Origin: Flavobacteriales bacterium | GTDB taxonomy: Bacteria; Bacteroidota; Bacteroidia; Flavobacteriales; Flavobacteriaceae | Assembly: GCA_027031025.1 (NCBI GenBank) | Contig: JALVEJ010000096.1 | Location: 1-13,046, forward strand | Reading direction: 5' to 3' | DNA length: 13,046 nucleotides | Program-made: the position numbers and the translations under genes | Shown: positions 1 through 6,726 of the stretch, piece by piece | How the letters are laid out: every line of letters begins with the position of its first letter | Position numbering within the stretch: the stretch's first letter is position 1 | The notes under the pieces: model-generated | What the model was told of the DNA's origin: nothing | Database searches by the model: none | Seen by the model: only the letters and a program-made list of their open reading frames with translations

Positions 1-32
1 TTAAATTATTTTTTTCATTATTTCAAAAAAAA

Positions 33-50
33 TATTATGCGTGCATAATA
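33..50. promoter_or_regulatory. 18-bp palindrome upstream of etfB, candidate operator
   Basis: The sequence TATTATGCGTGCATAATA is a perfect 8-bp inverted repeat with a 2-nt centre. It lies about 34 bp upstream of the -7 box of etfBA and 65 bp before the start codon. No T-tract follows on either strand, so it does not look like a terminator. Its size and symmetry suit a dimeric helix-turn-helix regulator. The position upstream of electron transfer flavoprotein genes suggests control of fatty-acid or amino-acid catabolism, but the regulator is not visible here and that role is inference. Confidence 0.5.
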
Positions 51-83
51 AATTGAAAATAATATCGTAAATTCGTAGCGAAA

Positions 84-91
84 TAAATTTG
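84..91 (+). promoter_or_regulatory. -7 promoter box of etfBA
   Basis: TAAATTTG matches the Bacteroidota -7 consensus TAnnTTTG exactly and ends 23 bp before the etfB ATG, giving a short leader. No well-spaced TTG (-33) is seen; the nearest TTG, at 53-55, is 28 bp away. It is called from the -7 box and its position alone. Confidence 0.5.
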
Positions 92-114
92 AGTAAAATA
101 AAAAACAAAGCTAT

Positions 115-867
115 ATGAAGATCTTATTTTTAATGAGTAGTGTGCCCGACACGACTTCAAAAATAAATTTTACGGATAATGATACAAAATTTGACGAATC
201 GGGTATTCAATACGTCATCAATCCGCATGATGAGTTTGGCTTGACGAAAGCCATGCAAATCAAAGAAAAAACCGGTGCGGAACTGGTAGTTTTAAATGTT
301 GGAACTGCTAAAACCGAGCCGGTTATCCGCAAAGTTTTAGCTATTGGTGCCGATAAAGCTGTTCGCATCGATGCCGATCCGAAAGACAGTTATTTTACGG
401 CAGTTCAAATTGCCCATTACATCAACAATCACGATGAATTTGACCTGATTATCGCCGGAAAAGAATCATTAGATTATAACGGTGGTATGGTCCACGGCTT
501 AGTTGCCGGCATGACAAGCAAAAAGTTTATCAATGCCGTTATGGGACTGGAACTTAAAGACAATAATATGGTTGAAGTTGCCCGTGAAATTGATGGCGGG
601 AAAGAATTTATAGAAACGAGTTTGCCCTTAATCATAGGCGGACAAAAGGGTTTGGTGAAAGAAGAAGAATTGCGTATTCCGAATATGCGCGGAATTATGA
701 TGGCTCGCAAAAAACCATTGGAAGTATTGCCGGCTGTTGAAGCAGCGGTTAAAACCAAAATTGACAAGTTTGAAAAACCGGCGCCCAAAGGTGCTATTAA
801 ATTAGTCGATAAGGATAATTTGGATGAGCTTATCGATTTGTTACACAACGAAGCCAAAGTTATTTAA
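115..867 (+). CDS. etfB: Electron transfer flavoprotein, beta subunit
   Basis: This is the small subunit of the soluble heterodimeric electron transfer flavoprotein, which takes electrons from acyl-CoA and related dehydrogenases and passes them to the respiratory chain. The 250-aa length is typical. Visible family features are the N-terminal NPHDEFGL segment (residues 36-43), the nucleotide-loop segment AGKESLDYNGG (114-124), the R-EIDGG strand (157-162) and the recognition-loop region around PNMRGIMMARKKPL (189-202), which in the family docks on partner dehydrogenases. No other plausible start lies upstream, and a -7 box sits just ahead of the ATG. The gene is followed after 23 bp by etfA, so the two are surely co-transcribed. 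No dehydrogenase or quinone oxidoreductase partner lies in the window. Confidence 0.95.
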   Translation: MKILFLMSSVPDTTSKINFTDNDTKFDESGIQYVINPHDEFGLTKAMQIKEKTGAELVVLNVGTAKTEPVIRKVLAIGADKAVRIDADPKDSYFTAVQIAHYINNHDEFDLIIAGKESLDYNGGMVHGLVAGMTSKKFINAVMGLELKDNNMVEVAREIDGGKEFIETSLPLIIGGQKGLVKEEELRIPNMRGIMMARKKPLEVLPAVEAAVKTKIDKFEKPAPKGAIKLVDKDNLDELIDLLHNEAKVI

Positions 868-890
868 TGTTAAACTAAAAAAATATTATT

Positions 891-1856
891 ATGTCAATCT
901 TAATATATGCAGAACAACAAAACGGAAAAGTGGCTAAAAGTGCCAAAGAATTAGCTTCTTATGCCAAAGCTTATGCCGACAAAACCGGACAAGACGTTGT
1001 AGCCGTTGGTGCCGGTTTGGAAGATGCCGACAGTTTATTTCAATATGGTGTTTCGAAAGTATTAAATGTCAATGATGACACGCTCAAAACCTTTAATGCT
1101 TTTGCCCATGCCCAAATGGTTGCACAAGCTGCCGGCCAACAAGGCGCCGATTTGATTTTAATCAGCGACAGCAATGATGCCGTTTACATGGGACCTATTC
1201 TGGCTGATAAATTAGATGCAGGTTATGTTTCTCATGTTATTGGTTTGCCGGAAGATGGCGGAAATTTTACCGTAAAAAGAAAAGTTTTTTCAAACAAAGG
1301 CATCGCTTATACAGAAGTTTTAAGCGATAAAAAATTGTTACGTTTGGCAAAAAATTCTTTTGGAATGCTTGAAAATCCGGTAGCGGGAAGTGTAGAAGAT
1401 TTTGCGCCGGATGTTGATAAAAGTGTTTATGAAACATACAAAGTTACCAAAGTAGATAAAGCTACGGGTAAAGTATCTTTGACCGATGCCGATATTATCG
1501 TATCAGCCGGTCGCGGTTTGAAAGGACCCGAAAATTGGGGTATGGTAGAAGAATTAGCCGATGTGCTCGGCGCTGCTACTGCTTGCTCCAAGCCCGTGGC
1601 CGATATGGGGTGGCGTCCGCATACCGAACACGTCGGACAAACCGGAAAGCAAGTCGCCCCTAATTTGTATATTGCCATAGGTATTTCGGGAGCCATTCAA
1701 CATTTGGCCGGCGTCAATGGTTCCAAAAACATGTTAGTCATTAATAACGATCCGGAAGCACCATTCTTTAAAGCTGCCGATTATGGTGTTGTTGGCGATG
1801 CTTTTGAAGTGGTTCCTAAATTGATTGAAAAACTTAAAGCTTTTAAAAATCAGTAA
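891..1856 (+). CDS. etfA: Electron transfer flavoprotein, alpha subunit (FAD-binding)
   Basis: This is the large ETF subunit; its C-terminal domain carries the redox-active FAD. The 321-aa length is normal. Residues 1-190 form the alpha/beta domain that packs with EtfB. The FAD domain follows, with SAGRGLKG (205-212), VGQTGK (248-253) and the ETF-alpha signature LYIAIGISGAIQHLAG (259-274) ending in VINNDPEAPFF. One detail stands out: the segment that reads A-S-R-x-x-V-D in human ETF-alpha reads CSKPVAD here (232-238). The Arg described as sitting near the flavin N5 and tuning its potential is therefore Lys234. The gene follows etfB closely and is closed by a strong terminator. Confidence 0.95.
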   Translation: MSILIYAEQQNGKVAKSAKELASYAKAYADKTGQDVVAVGAGLEDADSLFQYGVSKVLNVNDDTLKTFNAFAHAQMVAQAAGQQGADLILISDSNDAVYMGPILADKLDAGYVSHVIGLPEDGGNFTVKRKVFSNKGIAYTEVLSDKKLLRLAKNSFGMLENPVAGSVEDFAPDVDKSVYETYKVTKVDKATGKVSLTDADIIVSAGRGLKGPENWGMVEELADVLGAATACSKPVADMGWRPHTEHVGQTGKQVAPNLYIAIGISGAIQHLAGVNGSKNMLVINNDPEAPFFKAADYGVVGDAFEVVPKLIEKLKAFKNQ

Positions 1857-1878
1857 ATTGAAGTTTTTTATATTTTTC

Positions 1879-1914
1879 ATCTCCGCCGGACTTTTCCGGC
1901 GGAGATTTTGTTTG
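1879..1914 (+). terminator. Rho-independent terminator of etfBA
   Basis: A perfect 12-bp stem (ATCTCCGCCGGA pairing with TCCGGCGGAGAT) has a CTTT loop and is followed by TTTGTTT. It begins 23 bp after the etfA stop and lies between the converging etfA and glsA genes. The stem is far richer in GC than its surroundings. The T-run is on the plus-strand side, so it mainly serves etfBA; read from glsA the stem is followed by an A-rich stretch. Confidence 0.9.
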
Positions 1915-1937
1915 TATAAGAATTGAATGTTTTTCTT

Positions 1938-2849
1938 TTAAAAAATACTCCAACCCAATTTGGTTGTCAATAATTCCAAAGCTTTCATACCTTTAACGGA
2001 ATTACCTTTCGGATTGAGTAACGGACTCCAAACCGCTACGGCGTATTTTCCCGGATGAATAGCCGCAATGCCACCACCGACACCACTCTTTCCGGGCAAG
2101 CCAACGCGGAAGGTGAATTCTCCGGCTTCATCATAAAAACCACAAGTCTGCATAATGGCATTTAAGCGCTTAGACTGACTGCTAGTCAAAATTTGTTCTT
2201 GCGTGCCGGGCAGTTTGCCATGATTGGCATATAATAAAAAAGTCCGGGACAATTCCGGGGCAGTCATTTCTACCGAACATAGTTTAAAATATAAATCTAA
2301 AACTGCTTCGGTATCATTATGAATACGACCGAAAGATTTCATTAAGTTAATCAGAGCACGATTACGGTAACTCGTCTTTTTTTCGGATTGATATACTTTC
2401 GGGTTGTAAGATATTGTATTGTTTTGTGCAATTTTTTTAATAAAATCAAATAAATCCTGTTCGGGATTGGGTAATTCATCTATCAATACATCACAGATAG
2501 CCAAAGCCCCGGCATTGATCAAAGGATTGCGGGGCATGCCTTCTTCTTGTTCCAATTGGATTAACGAGTTGAACGGGTCACCGGAGGGTTCTATGCCGAC
2601 ATGTCGGAAAACCTCATTGCCTTTTAGCTTGTAAGCCAAAGTAAAGGCAAAAACTTTGGCGATACTTTGAAGGCTGAATTTGTCGTTGATATCACCTATT
2701 CCGTAATTTTTACCTGATAATTCTGTCAGATTTATAGCGAATTTGTCCGGTGAAATTTTGGCCAATTCGGGTATATAATCCGCTTGTTTGCCTTGCAAGT
2801 TCAACCGGTTTACTTCGTTAAATATCTCATTTAAAATTTTTTGATACAT
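1938..2849 (-). CDS. glsA: Glutaminase (serine-type, GlsA/YbaS family)
   Basis: The enzyme hydrolyses L-glutamine to glutamate and ammonia. It belongs to the cytoplasmic family with a beta-lactamase/penicillin-binding-protein fold, and 303 aa is the usual length. The catalytic S-x-x-K is in FSLQSIAKVF (Ser62, Lys65). Further family motifs are NPLINAGALAI in the middle, YQSEKKTSYRNRALINLM, the LLYANHGKLPG segment, and the C-terminal SGVGGGIAAIHPGKYAVAVW plus NPKGNSVKGMKALE. There is no signal peptide. The ATG at 2849 matches the family start. The gene converges on etfA and follows the carbonic-anhydrase-like gene by 112 bp. No exact -7 box was found; a one-mismatch box lies at 2869-2876. Confidence 0.95.
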   Translation of the reverse strand: MYQKILNEIFNEVNRLNLQGKQADYIPELAKISPDKFAINLTELSGKNYGIGDINDKFSLQSIAKVFAFTLAYKLKGNEVFRHVGIEPSGDPFNSLIQLEQEEGMPRNPLINAGALAICDVLIDELPNPEQDLFDFIKKIAQNNTISYNPKVYQSEKKTSYRNRALINLMKSFGRIHNDTEAVLDLYFKLCSVEMTAPELSRTFLLYANHGKLPGTQEQILTSSQSKRLNAIMQTCGFYDEAGEFTFRVGLPGKSGVGGGIAAIHPGKYAVAVWSPLLNPKGNSVKGMKALELLTTKLGWSIF

Positions 2850-2961
2850 CCTGTAAGCTTTATTGCCCGAAAATAGGGTAATAGTGAAATTACTAACTTG
2901 TTTTTCTCAGTTTTTGAGGATAAATATTAAATGTGCCATGTTAGCATAACTATTTGATTTA

Positions 2962-3357
2962 TTAATATACTCTCTTAACTTTCCAATTTTTTCCTACCCA
3001 TAAACCTACAATTTCATCAACCTCAAACCCCATTTTTTTAACGCGTTTAATGGCTTTTTTTAATTGTTTGAGCTGTACCGCTTTTTTTTCGGGATTGCCC
3101 GCACAGTCATAGTGGGCTACAATAAAAATATGTTTTGAATGGTGTTTGTTAACAGAAATATTTAAGCGGTATTTAATAGCTTCTACCAAAGCTTTATCTT
3201 TATTTTCAGCTAATATTTTAACCGGTCCGGCTTCGGTAATCATATCGGGATAATCGATATCATAATTTTCAATAATCCATTCTAACACAGGGAGTTGTGT
3301 TCGACCGTCCATGCAATTGATGACGCTGGCAAATTTATCAATATCAAGATATTTCAT
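2962..3357 (-). CDS. Small beta-carbonic-anhydrase-like zinc protein
   Basis: This 131-aa protein carries the zinc-site pattern of beta-class carbonic anhydrases: C-x-D-x-R near the N-terminus (INCMDGR, Cys15, Asp17, Arg19) and H-x-x-C further on (AHYDCAGNP, His82, Cys85). That would give Cys-His-Cys zinc ligation with the Asp-Arg pair, as in CO2-hydrating enzymes. It is much shorter than classical beta enzymes (about 200 aa or more) and lacks their long N-terminal helices and C-terminal extension. I recall it as matching a family annotated only as putative carbonic anhydrase. The ATG at 3357 is chosen over an in-frame TTG at 3387 because it follows an A-rich leader and places CMDGR where short homologues have it. 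Hydration of CO2 is inference; another zinc hydrolase or metal-binding role is possible. Confidence 0.75.
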   Translation of the reverse strand: MKYLDIDKFASVINCMDGRTQLPVLEWIIENYDIDYPDMITEAGPVKILAENKDKALVEAIKYRLNISVNKHHSKHIFIVAHYDCAGNPEKKAVQLKQLKKAIKRVKKMGFEVDEIVGLWVGKNWKVKRVY

Positions 3358-3501
3358 CAGTGTTTTTTGTTTTATTTTATTTACCAATTTATTTTTTTAA
3401 ATTAAACAATTAGAATATTATTACTTTCAATATGTTTTGAATAAAAATTTCCAGACTGCTTAAATCAATATGGGTCTAAAATACTTGATTCGACAAAAAA
3501 A

Positions 3502-5304
3502 TCACAAATTATCGTCAGAGAGCTTATCCCCCCGCAATTTTCTATAATATTTACGCGCATCGACATACCAAAAGCTGGCTGGATATTCTAATATGATTTT
3601 TTTAAACAAGGCTTTGGCTTTGTCGGCATTGCCGAGCTGTTCGTAGATTATTGCCATTCTAAATAGGGCGTCGTCTTTGAGCAAGTCTTCGGTTTGGTTG
3701 TCCAAAACAGCTTGGTATTTTTGTAGTGCTTCATCATATTTGCCGGATTGTTCCAAGAGTTTGCCGGTGAGCATTAAGGCATCGTCGTAGATGAGTTGTC
3801 CTTTAAAGTTACGGGTTAAAGTGTCGAGTATTTTAAGGGCGACTTGCGGTTGTTTTCTGTAAATTTCAAACTTGGCACGCGCCATTTTTTTAAGTCCGGA
3901 ATAAAGTGTATCACCTTCTTCTTTGTTGTTGATAATCAACAAGTCCAAATCAATGGCATCATTGGCAATTAAATCGCTAGCCACCGATTTGATAACTTTG
4001 AGTTGTGCGTGTGCCCAATCGATATCGCCTTGATAAAAAGAGGCGCAGGCAATGTCATAGGTAGCTTTGTGGCCGGTCGGGTTATTGGGAAAATCCAGCT
4101 GCACTTGGGTATATAGCACTAATGCTTGGTTAAATTTTTTTTGATACAATAAAATATCGGCTTGTTTCAGCTTGATAGCCGCTTGTTGTTTGCGGCTAAA
4201 AGTTTTATGCACCAATCCATCTAAAATGTCTAAGGCTTTTTCGGGTTGGTTTAAATGAAAAGCCAAAAAGTCGGCATAACCAATTTTTAAATCCGTTTGA
4301 TTTTTGGGCGACCAATTTTCTTGTAAATAGGTTTCAAACTGCTGCGCAACAGCTTGTTTTTGTTCCGGATTTAAAATAGTTTTTAAATCGAGTTTTAACA
4401 ATTCCAATTTGGCTAATTCGGCATAATTCGAATCCTTGTTTTGTGTGGACAAAAAACGCAAAATACTTTGAGCATCACCGGTTTTTTTGTTAAATACTGC
4501 GGTTTGTGCCAAATGGTAAATTTCGCTGAGTTCGGCATCGCCTTTGCGGTATAAACTTTTGAGTTGCAAAAATGCCTTTTTGTATTCTTTTTGTTGGGTA
4601 TAAAGCCATTGAAGTAGTCGGTACCAAGTGGTTGCATGCGTGTCTTTGATGCGTTGCACCAATTGGTTTTTTAAGATCAAATTGGCTGCATTTTCAGGGT
4701 CTTGTGAGATACTTCTGGTCAGATAATATTTGACTTGCGACGCATATTTTGGTTCTTTTTCTATCAAGTCCAAAAAGCTTTTAATCATATTGGGCAAATC
4801 GTTTTTTTCGGCATAAATTTGAGCCATCTGCATCAAATAATTAGCATTATTACCTTGTTTTAAAGCGATTTGATAAGTTTGCAGTGCTTCGTCCAATAAA
4901 TATAATTTTTTAAAAGCTTGTCCGACGGCATAAGCCCGATATGGCGTTTTTTTGACGGCTTTTAGGGCTTTTTGATAATATTTTTGAGCTTTGATACTGT
5001 CTTTTTGCATTTGGTAATTATACCCCAGATAGACAAAGTACTGCGGCTTTTGTTTGGTATTTTGTTGTTTGATGAGCTTGTTGACGGCGTTAAATTTTGA
5101 TTGAGATTGGTATATTTTGATCAAATTAAAAATATAATTGTCATTATAAGGAAATTTGTCAACCAATAATTTGTATTCGTAAGCCGCTTTATCCAAATCG
5201 CCTTGTTCGAAATATTTTTTGGCCAAAACCGGATTCTGCCCAAACAACATGCTTGCAGGGGCAAAAATTGCTAATAATAATATAATGTATAAATTTTTGG
5301 GCAT
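3502..5304 (-). CDS. Exported tetratricopeptide-repeat protein
   Basis: This is a 600-aa protein with a signal peptide (MPKNLYIILLLAIFAPASML then FGQ, probable cleavage near residue 22). The rest is almost entirely helical TPR repeats, for example KKYFEQGDLDKAAYEYKLL just after the signal, AQKYYQKALKAV, EALQTYQIALKQG, and EALQKYQAVLDNQ and NADKAKALFKKIILEYPAS near the C-terminus. The tail FWYVDARKYYRKLRGD resembles the end of TPR proteins common in Bacteroidota. It probably sits in the periplasm as a protein-interaction scaffold; no enzymatic domain is visible. The start at 5304 is preferred over an in-frame ATG at 5373: it begins the signal peptide directly and lies 20 bp after an exact -7 box, while the upstream extension is translated intergenic repeat. 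The specific role is unknown. Confidence 0.85.
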   Translation of the reverse strand: MPKNLYIILLLAIFAPASMLFGQNPVLAKKYFEQGDLDKAAYEYKLLVDKFPYNDNYIFNLIKIYQSQSKFNAVNKLIKQQNTKQKPQYFVYLGYNYQMQKDSIKAQKYYQKALKAVKKTPYRAYAVGQAFKKLYLLDEALQTYQIALKQGNNANYLMQMAQIYAEKNDLPNMIKSFLDLIEKEPKYASQVKYYLTRSISQDPENAANLILKNQLVQRIKDTHATTWYRLLQWLYTQQKEYKKAFLQLKSLYRKGDAELSEIYHLAQTAVFNKKTGDAQSILRFLSTQNKDSNYAELAKLELLKLDLKTILNPEQKQAVAQQFETYLQENWSPKNQTDLKIGYADFLAFHLNQPEKALDILDGLVHKTFSRKQQAAIKLKQADILLYQKKFNQALVLYTQVQLDFPNNPTGHKATYDIACASFYQGDIDWAHAQLKVIKSVASDLIANDAIDLDLLIINNKEEGDTLYSGLKKMARAKFEIYRKQPQVALKILDTLTRNFKGQLIYDDALMLTGKLLEQSGKYDEALQKYQAVLDNQTEDLLKDDALFRMAIIYEQLGNADKAKALFKKIILEYPASFWYVDARKYYRKLRGDKLSDDNL

Positions 5305-5324
5305 TGGTTTGTTGATGTTTGGTG

Positions 5325-5332
5325 CAAAGTTA
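5325..5332 (-). promoter_or_regulatory. -7 promoter box of the TPR gene
   Basis: On the minus strand this reads TAACTTTG, an exact TAnnTTTG, with the chosen ATG 20 bp downstream. It lies inside the longer alternative reading frame, which argues that the longer frame is not the real protein. The -33 region would fall inside the first ~88-bp repeat unit; no TTG is seen there. Confidence 0.5.
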
Positions 5333-5340
5333 ATTAATAT

Positions 5341-5629
5341 TTTGAGGAATTGAGGAATTTTTCGCCGCTTCATAGTTTATTTGGCGCTTTTGATGAGTTT
5401 TGTTTGCTTCATATTATATTACTGCTTTAAATTTGAGGAATTGAGGAATTGAAAGCACAGGTCATTGAGTGATTTTTGTGACGCAGGAGCAAAAAGTGTA
5501 TCGAAATGACCGGTTTTGTTGAGGAATTGAGGATTTGTTGTGCTTCGTAGAATATTTGGTGCTTTGATGATTACTTATGGCTTCAAAAAATGTTTCTACT
5601 TACTATTTGAGGAATTGAGGAAATGAGGG
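5341..5629 (+). repeat. Repeat block A: degenerate ~88-bp units
   Basis: Four head boxes of the form TTTGAGGAATTGAGGA begin at 5341, 5432, 5518 (first bases altered) and 5606, spacings of 91, 86 and 88 bp. Unit 5341-5431 and unit 5518-5605 also share an inner box (GCTTCATAGTTTATT versus GCTTCGTAGAATATT) and a second TTTGATGA plus GCTTCA half. Unit 5432-5517 keeps only its head; its body is a palindromic element. Unit 5606 decays after its head into AT-rich sequence. The block fills the space between the TPR promoter and the hydrolase promoter. The same units recur in reverse orientation at 12136-12414. Confidence 0.85.
5460..5511. repeat. REP-like palindromic element nested in repeat block A
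   Basis: The ends form a perfect inverted repeat, GGTCATT at 5460-5466 and AATGACC at 5505-5511. An inner TTTTTG/CAAAAA pair gives a nested hairpin of 52 bp. Many Bacteroidota genomes carry intergenic palindromes with GTCATT...AATGAC ends, and this resembles them, but I cannot check copy number here. A 13-bp piece, TGATTTTTGTGAC (5470-5482), recurs at 5697-5709 without the flanking arms, which may be a decayed second copy. Confidence 0.6.
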
Positions 5630-5773
5630 AGGAAAGAAATATCGAACACCGATTAATGATTTTTGATTTTTTTTACGAACTTTCAACTCCTCGTTCTGAT
5701 TTTTGTGACTTTTCGAGTCAACCTGTTTCAGGGCAAGTCAGTATTTTATATATAAGTTGTTTAACAATGACAA
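5630..5773. other. Gene-free AT-rich tail of the 5305-5826 intergenic region
   Basis: An open frame from an ATG at 5623 runs through here in frame with the downstream hydrolase. Its 68 residues (with runs such as FDFFYEL) resemble no domain, begin inside the fourth repeat head and contain the copied 13-mer TGATTTTTGTGAC at 5697-5709. I see no separate gene, RNA or terminator. It reads as decayed repeat and low-complexity sequence ahead of the hydrolase promoter. Confidence 0.6.
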
Positions 5774-5807
5774 TTGCGTCAAGTTTTAAGAATAAATTGT
5801 ATTTTTG
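5774..5807 (+). promoter_or_regulatory. Promoter of the hydrolase-kinase-mutY operon
   Basis: TATTTTTG at 5800-5807 matches TAnnTTTG exactly. A TTG at 5774-5776 lies 23 bp upstream, at the long end of the accepted spacing for the -33 element. Transcription would start near 5814, leaving a leader of about 13 nt before the ATG at 5827. This supports the 299-aa start over the longer frame. Confidence 0.5.
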
Positions 5808-5826
5808 TAATCATTTTTCAAATTTG

Positions 5827-6726
5827 ATGAAAGACACAAAAGAGATACACATTATAGACAAACTTGGCGTAAATGCCGGTAAGAAAATCATTATTCTTGG
5901 CGGCATGCATGGCAACGAAATCAATGGCGTTGAAGCTATTGAACAGGTTTTGCCTCGATTAAAAAAACTGCTGGATGAAACAACCGGTCAAATTTGGTTT
6001 CTTAAAGGTAATGTTCCCGCTTTGGAAGCGGGTGAACGATTTCTTGATAAAGATTTAAACCGTCTTTGGCTCAACAAACACTTGCAAAATCAAAACCCGA
6101 ATATTGCCGATTATACCGCTCTCCATGCTTTACATGATTTAATTGTCAACGACATTTGTCAAGGGCTATTTGACAATTGTATTTTTTTAGATTTGCATAC
6201 TTTTTCTGCCAAAAGCGGCGTGTTTGCTATTCCTGCGGGTAACCGGAAAAGTTTGGAATTTGCCCGTTCTTTCGGCGTCCCTTTTATTGAGCGTTTATCC
6301 GAAAGTTTGCCCGGAACAGCTTTGCAATATCTGGGTCAAAAAGGCATGACATCGGTTGTTTTTGAAGGTGGCACACACCAAACTCCCGAAGCAACACGAA
6401 ATTTAACTGCCGGTATTTGGCATAGTCTGGCTTATGCCGGTTTTTTAGCCGAAAATTTGCCGGAAGTTGTTCAAAGTAGACAATTGTTAAAAGACATTTC
6501 AAAAGATTTACCGCATCACTTAGAATTGACATACCGCCACAAGCTCGATCAATATCAAAATTTTAAGATGCAACCGGGATATTATAATTTTAAACCGGTA
6601 CAGAAATCTGAAAATTTGGCAATTCAAAATCAACAAGTTATAGAAAGTCCGTCTAGCGGTTATATGCTGATGCCTTTATATCAAAAAAAAGGTAGTGATG
6701 GATTTTTTATCGTAAAAGAAAAGTAA
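5827..6726 (+). CDS. AstE/AspA-family zinc-dependent deacylase
   Basis: This 299-aa protein belongs to the succinylglutamate desuccinylase/aspartoacylase branch of the M14 metallocarboxypeptidase superfamily, which removes acyl groups from N-acylated amino acids. Visible site residues are the zinc motif GGMHGNE (His28, Glu31), the substrate-carboxylate motif DLNR (76-79), the third zinc ligand in LDLHTF (His124) and the catalytic Glu in VVFEGG (Glu180), all in family order. The substrate cannot be read from sequence; no arginine-succinyltransferase genes are nearby. The ATG at 5827 is chosen because the family begins just before the first strand and a promoter lies immediately upstream. Its TAA overlaps the next gene's ATG by one base, so it heads a three-gene operon. 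Confidence 0.85.
   Translation: MKDTKEIHIIDKLGVNAGKKIIILGGMHGNEINGVEAIEQVLPRLKKLLDETTGQIWFLKGNVPALEAGERFLDKDLNRLWLNKHLQNQNPNIADYTALHALHDLIVNDICQGLFDNCIFLDLHTFSAKSGVFAIPAGNRKSLEFARSFGVPFIERLSESLPGTALQYLGQKGMTSVVFEGGTHQTPEATRNLTAGIWHSLAYAGFLAENLPEVVQSRQLLKDISKDLPHHLELTYRHKLDQYQNFKMQPGYYNFKPVQKSENLAIQNQQVIESPSSGYMLMPLYQKKGSDGFFIVKEK

Noticed and set aside
474..857. Long open frame on the minus strand inside etfB
   Set aside because: It lies fully opposite a clear etfB coding sequence, has low-complexity Ser/Leu-rich translation and no recognisable domain.
1427..1696. Minus-strand open frame inside etfA
   Set aside because: Antisense shadow of the conserved FAD domain, with no promoter and no domain.
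2869..2876. One-mismatch -7 box (TATTTTCG on minus) as the glsA promoter
   Set aside because: It differs from TAnnTTTG in the conserved part, has no -33 partner, and such near matches are common in AT-rich DNA.
5428..5435. TAAATTTG with an upstream TTG (5404-5406) as a promoter carried by the repeat units
   Set aside because: The spacing fits, but the exact box occurs only at this one unit junction; other units have TTTATTTG or ATAGTTTG, so it is not a property of the family.
5341..5629. The regularly spaced repeats as a CRISPR array
   Set aside because: The spacing is regular, but the intervening sequence is itself homologous between units, heads are only ~16 bp, degenerate and nearly direct-repeated inside, and no cas gene is present.
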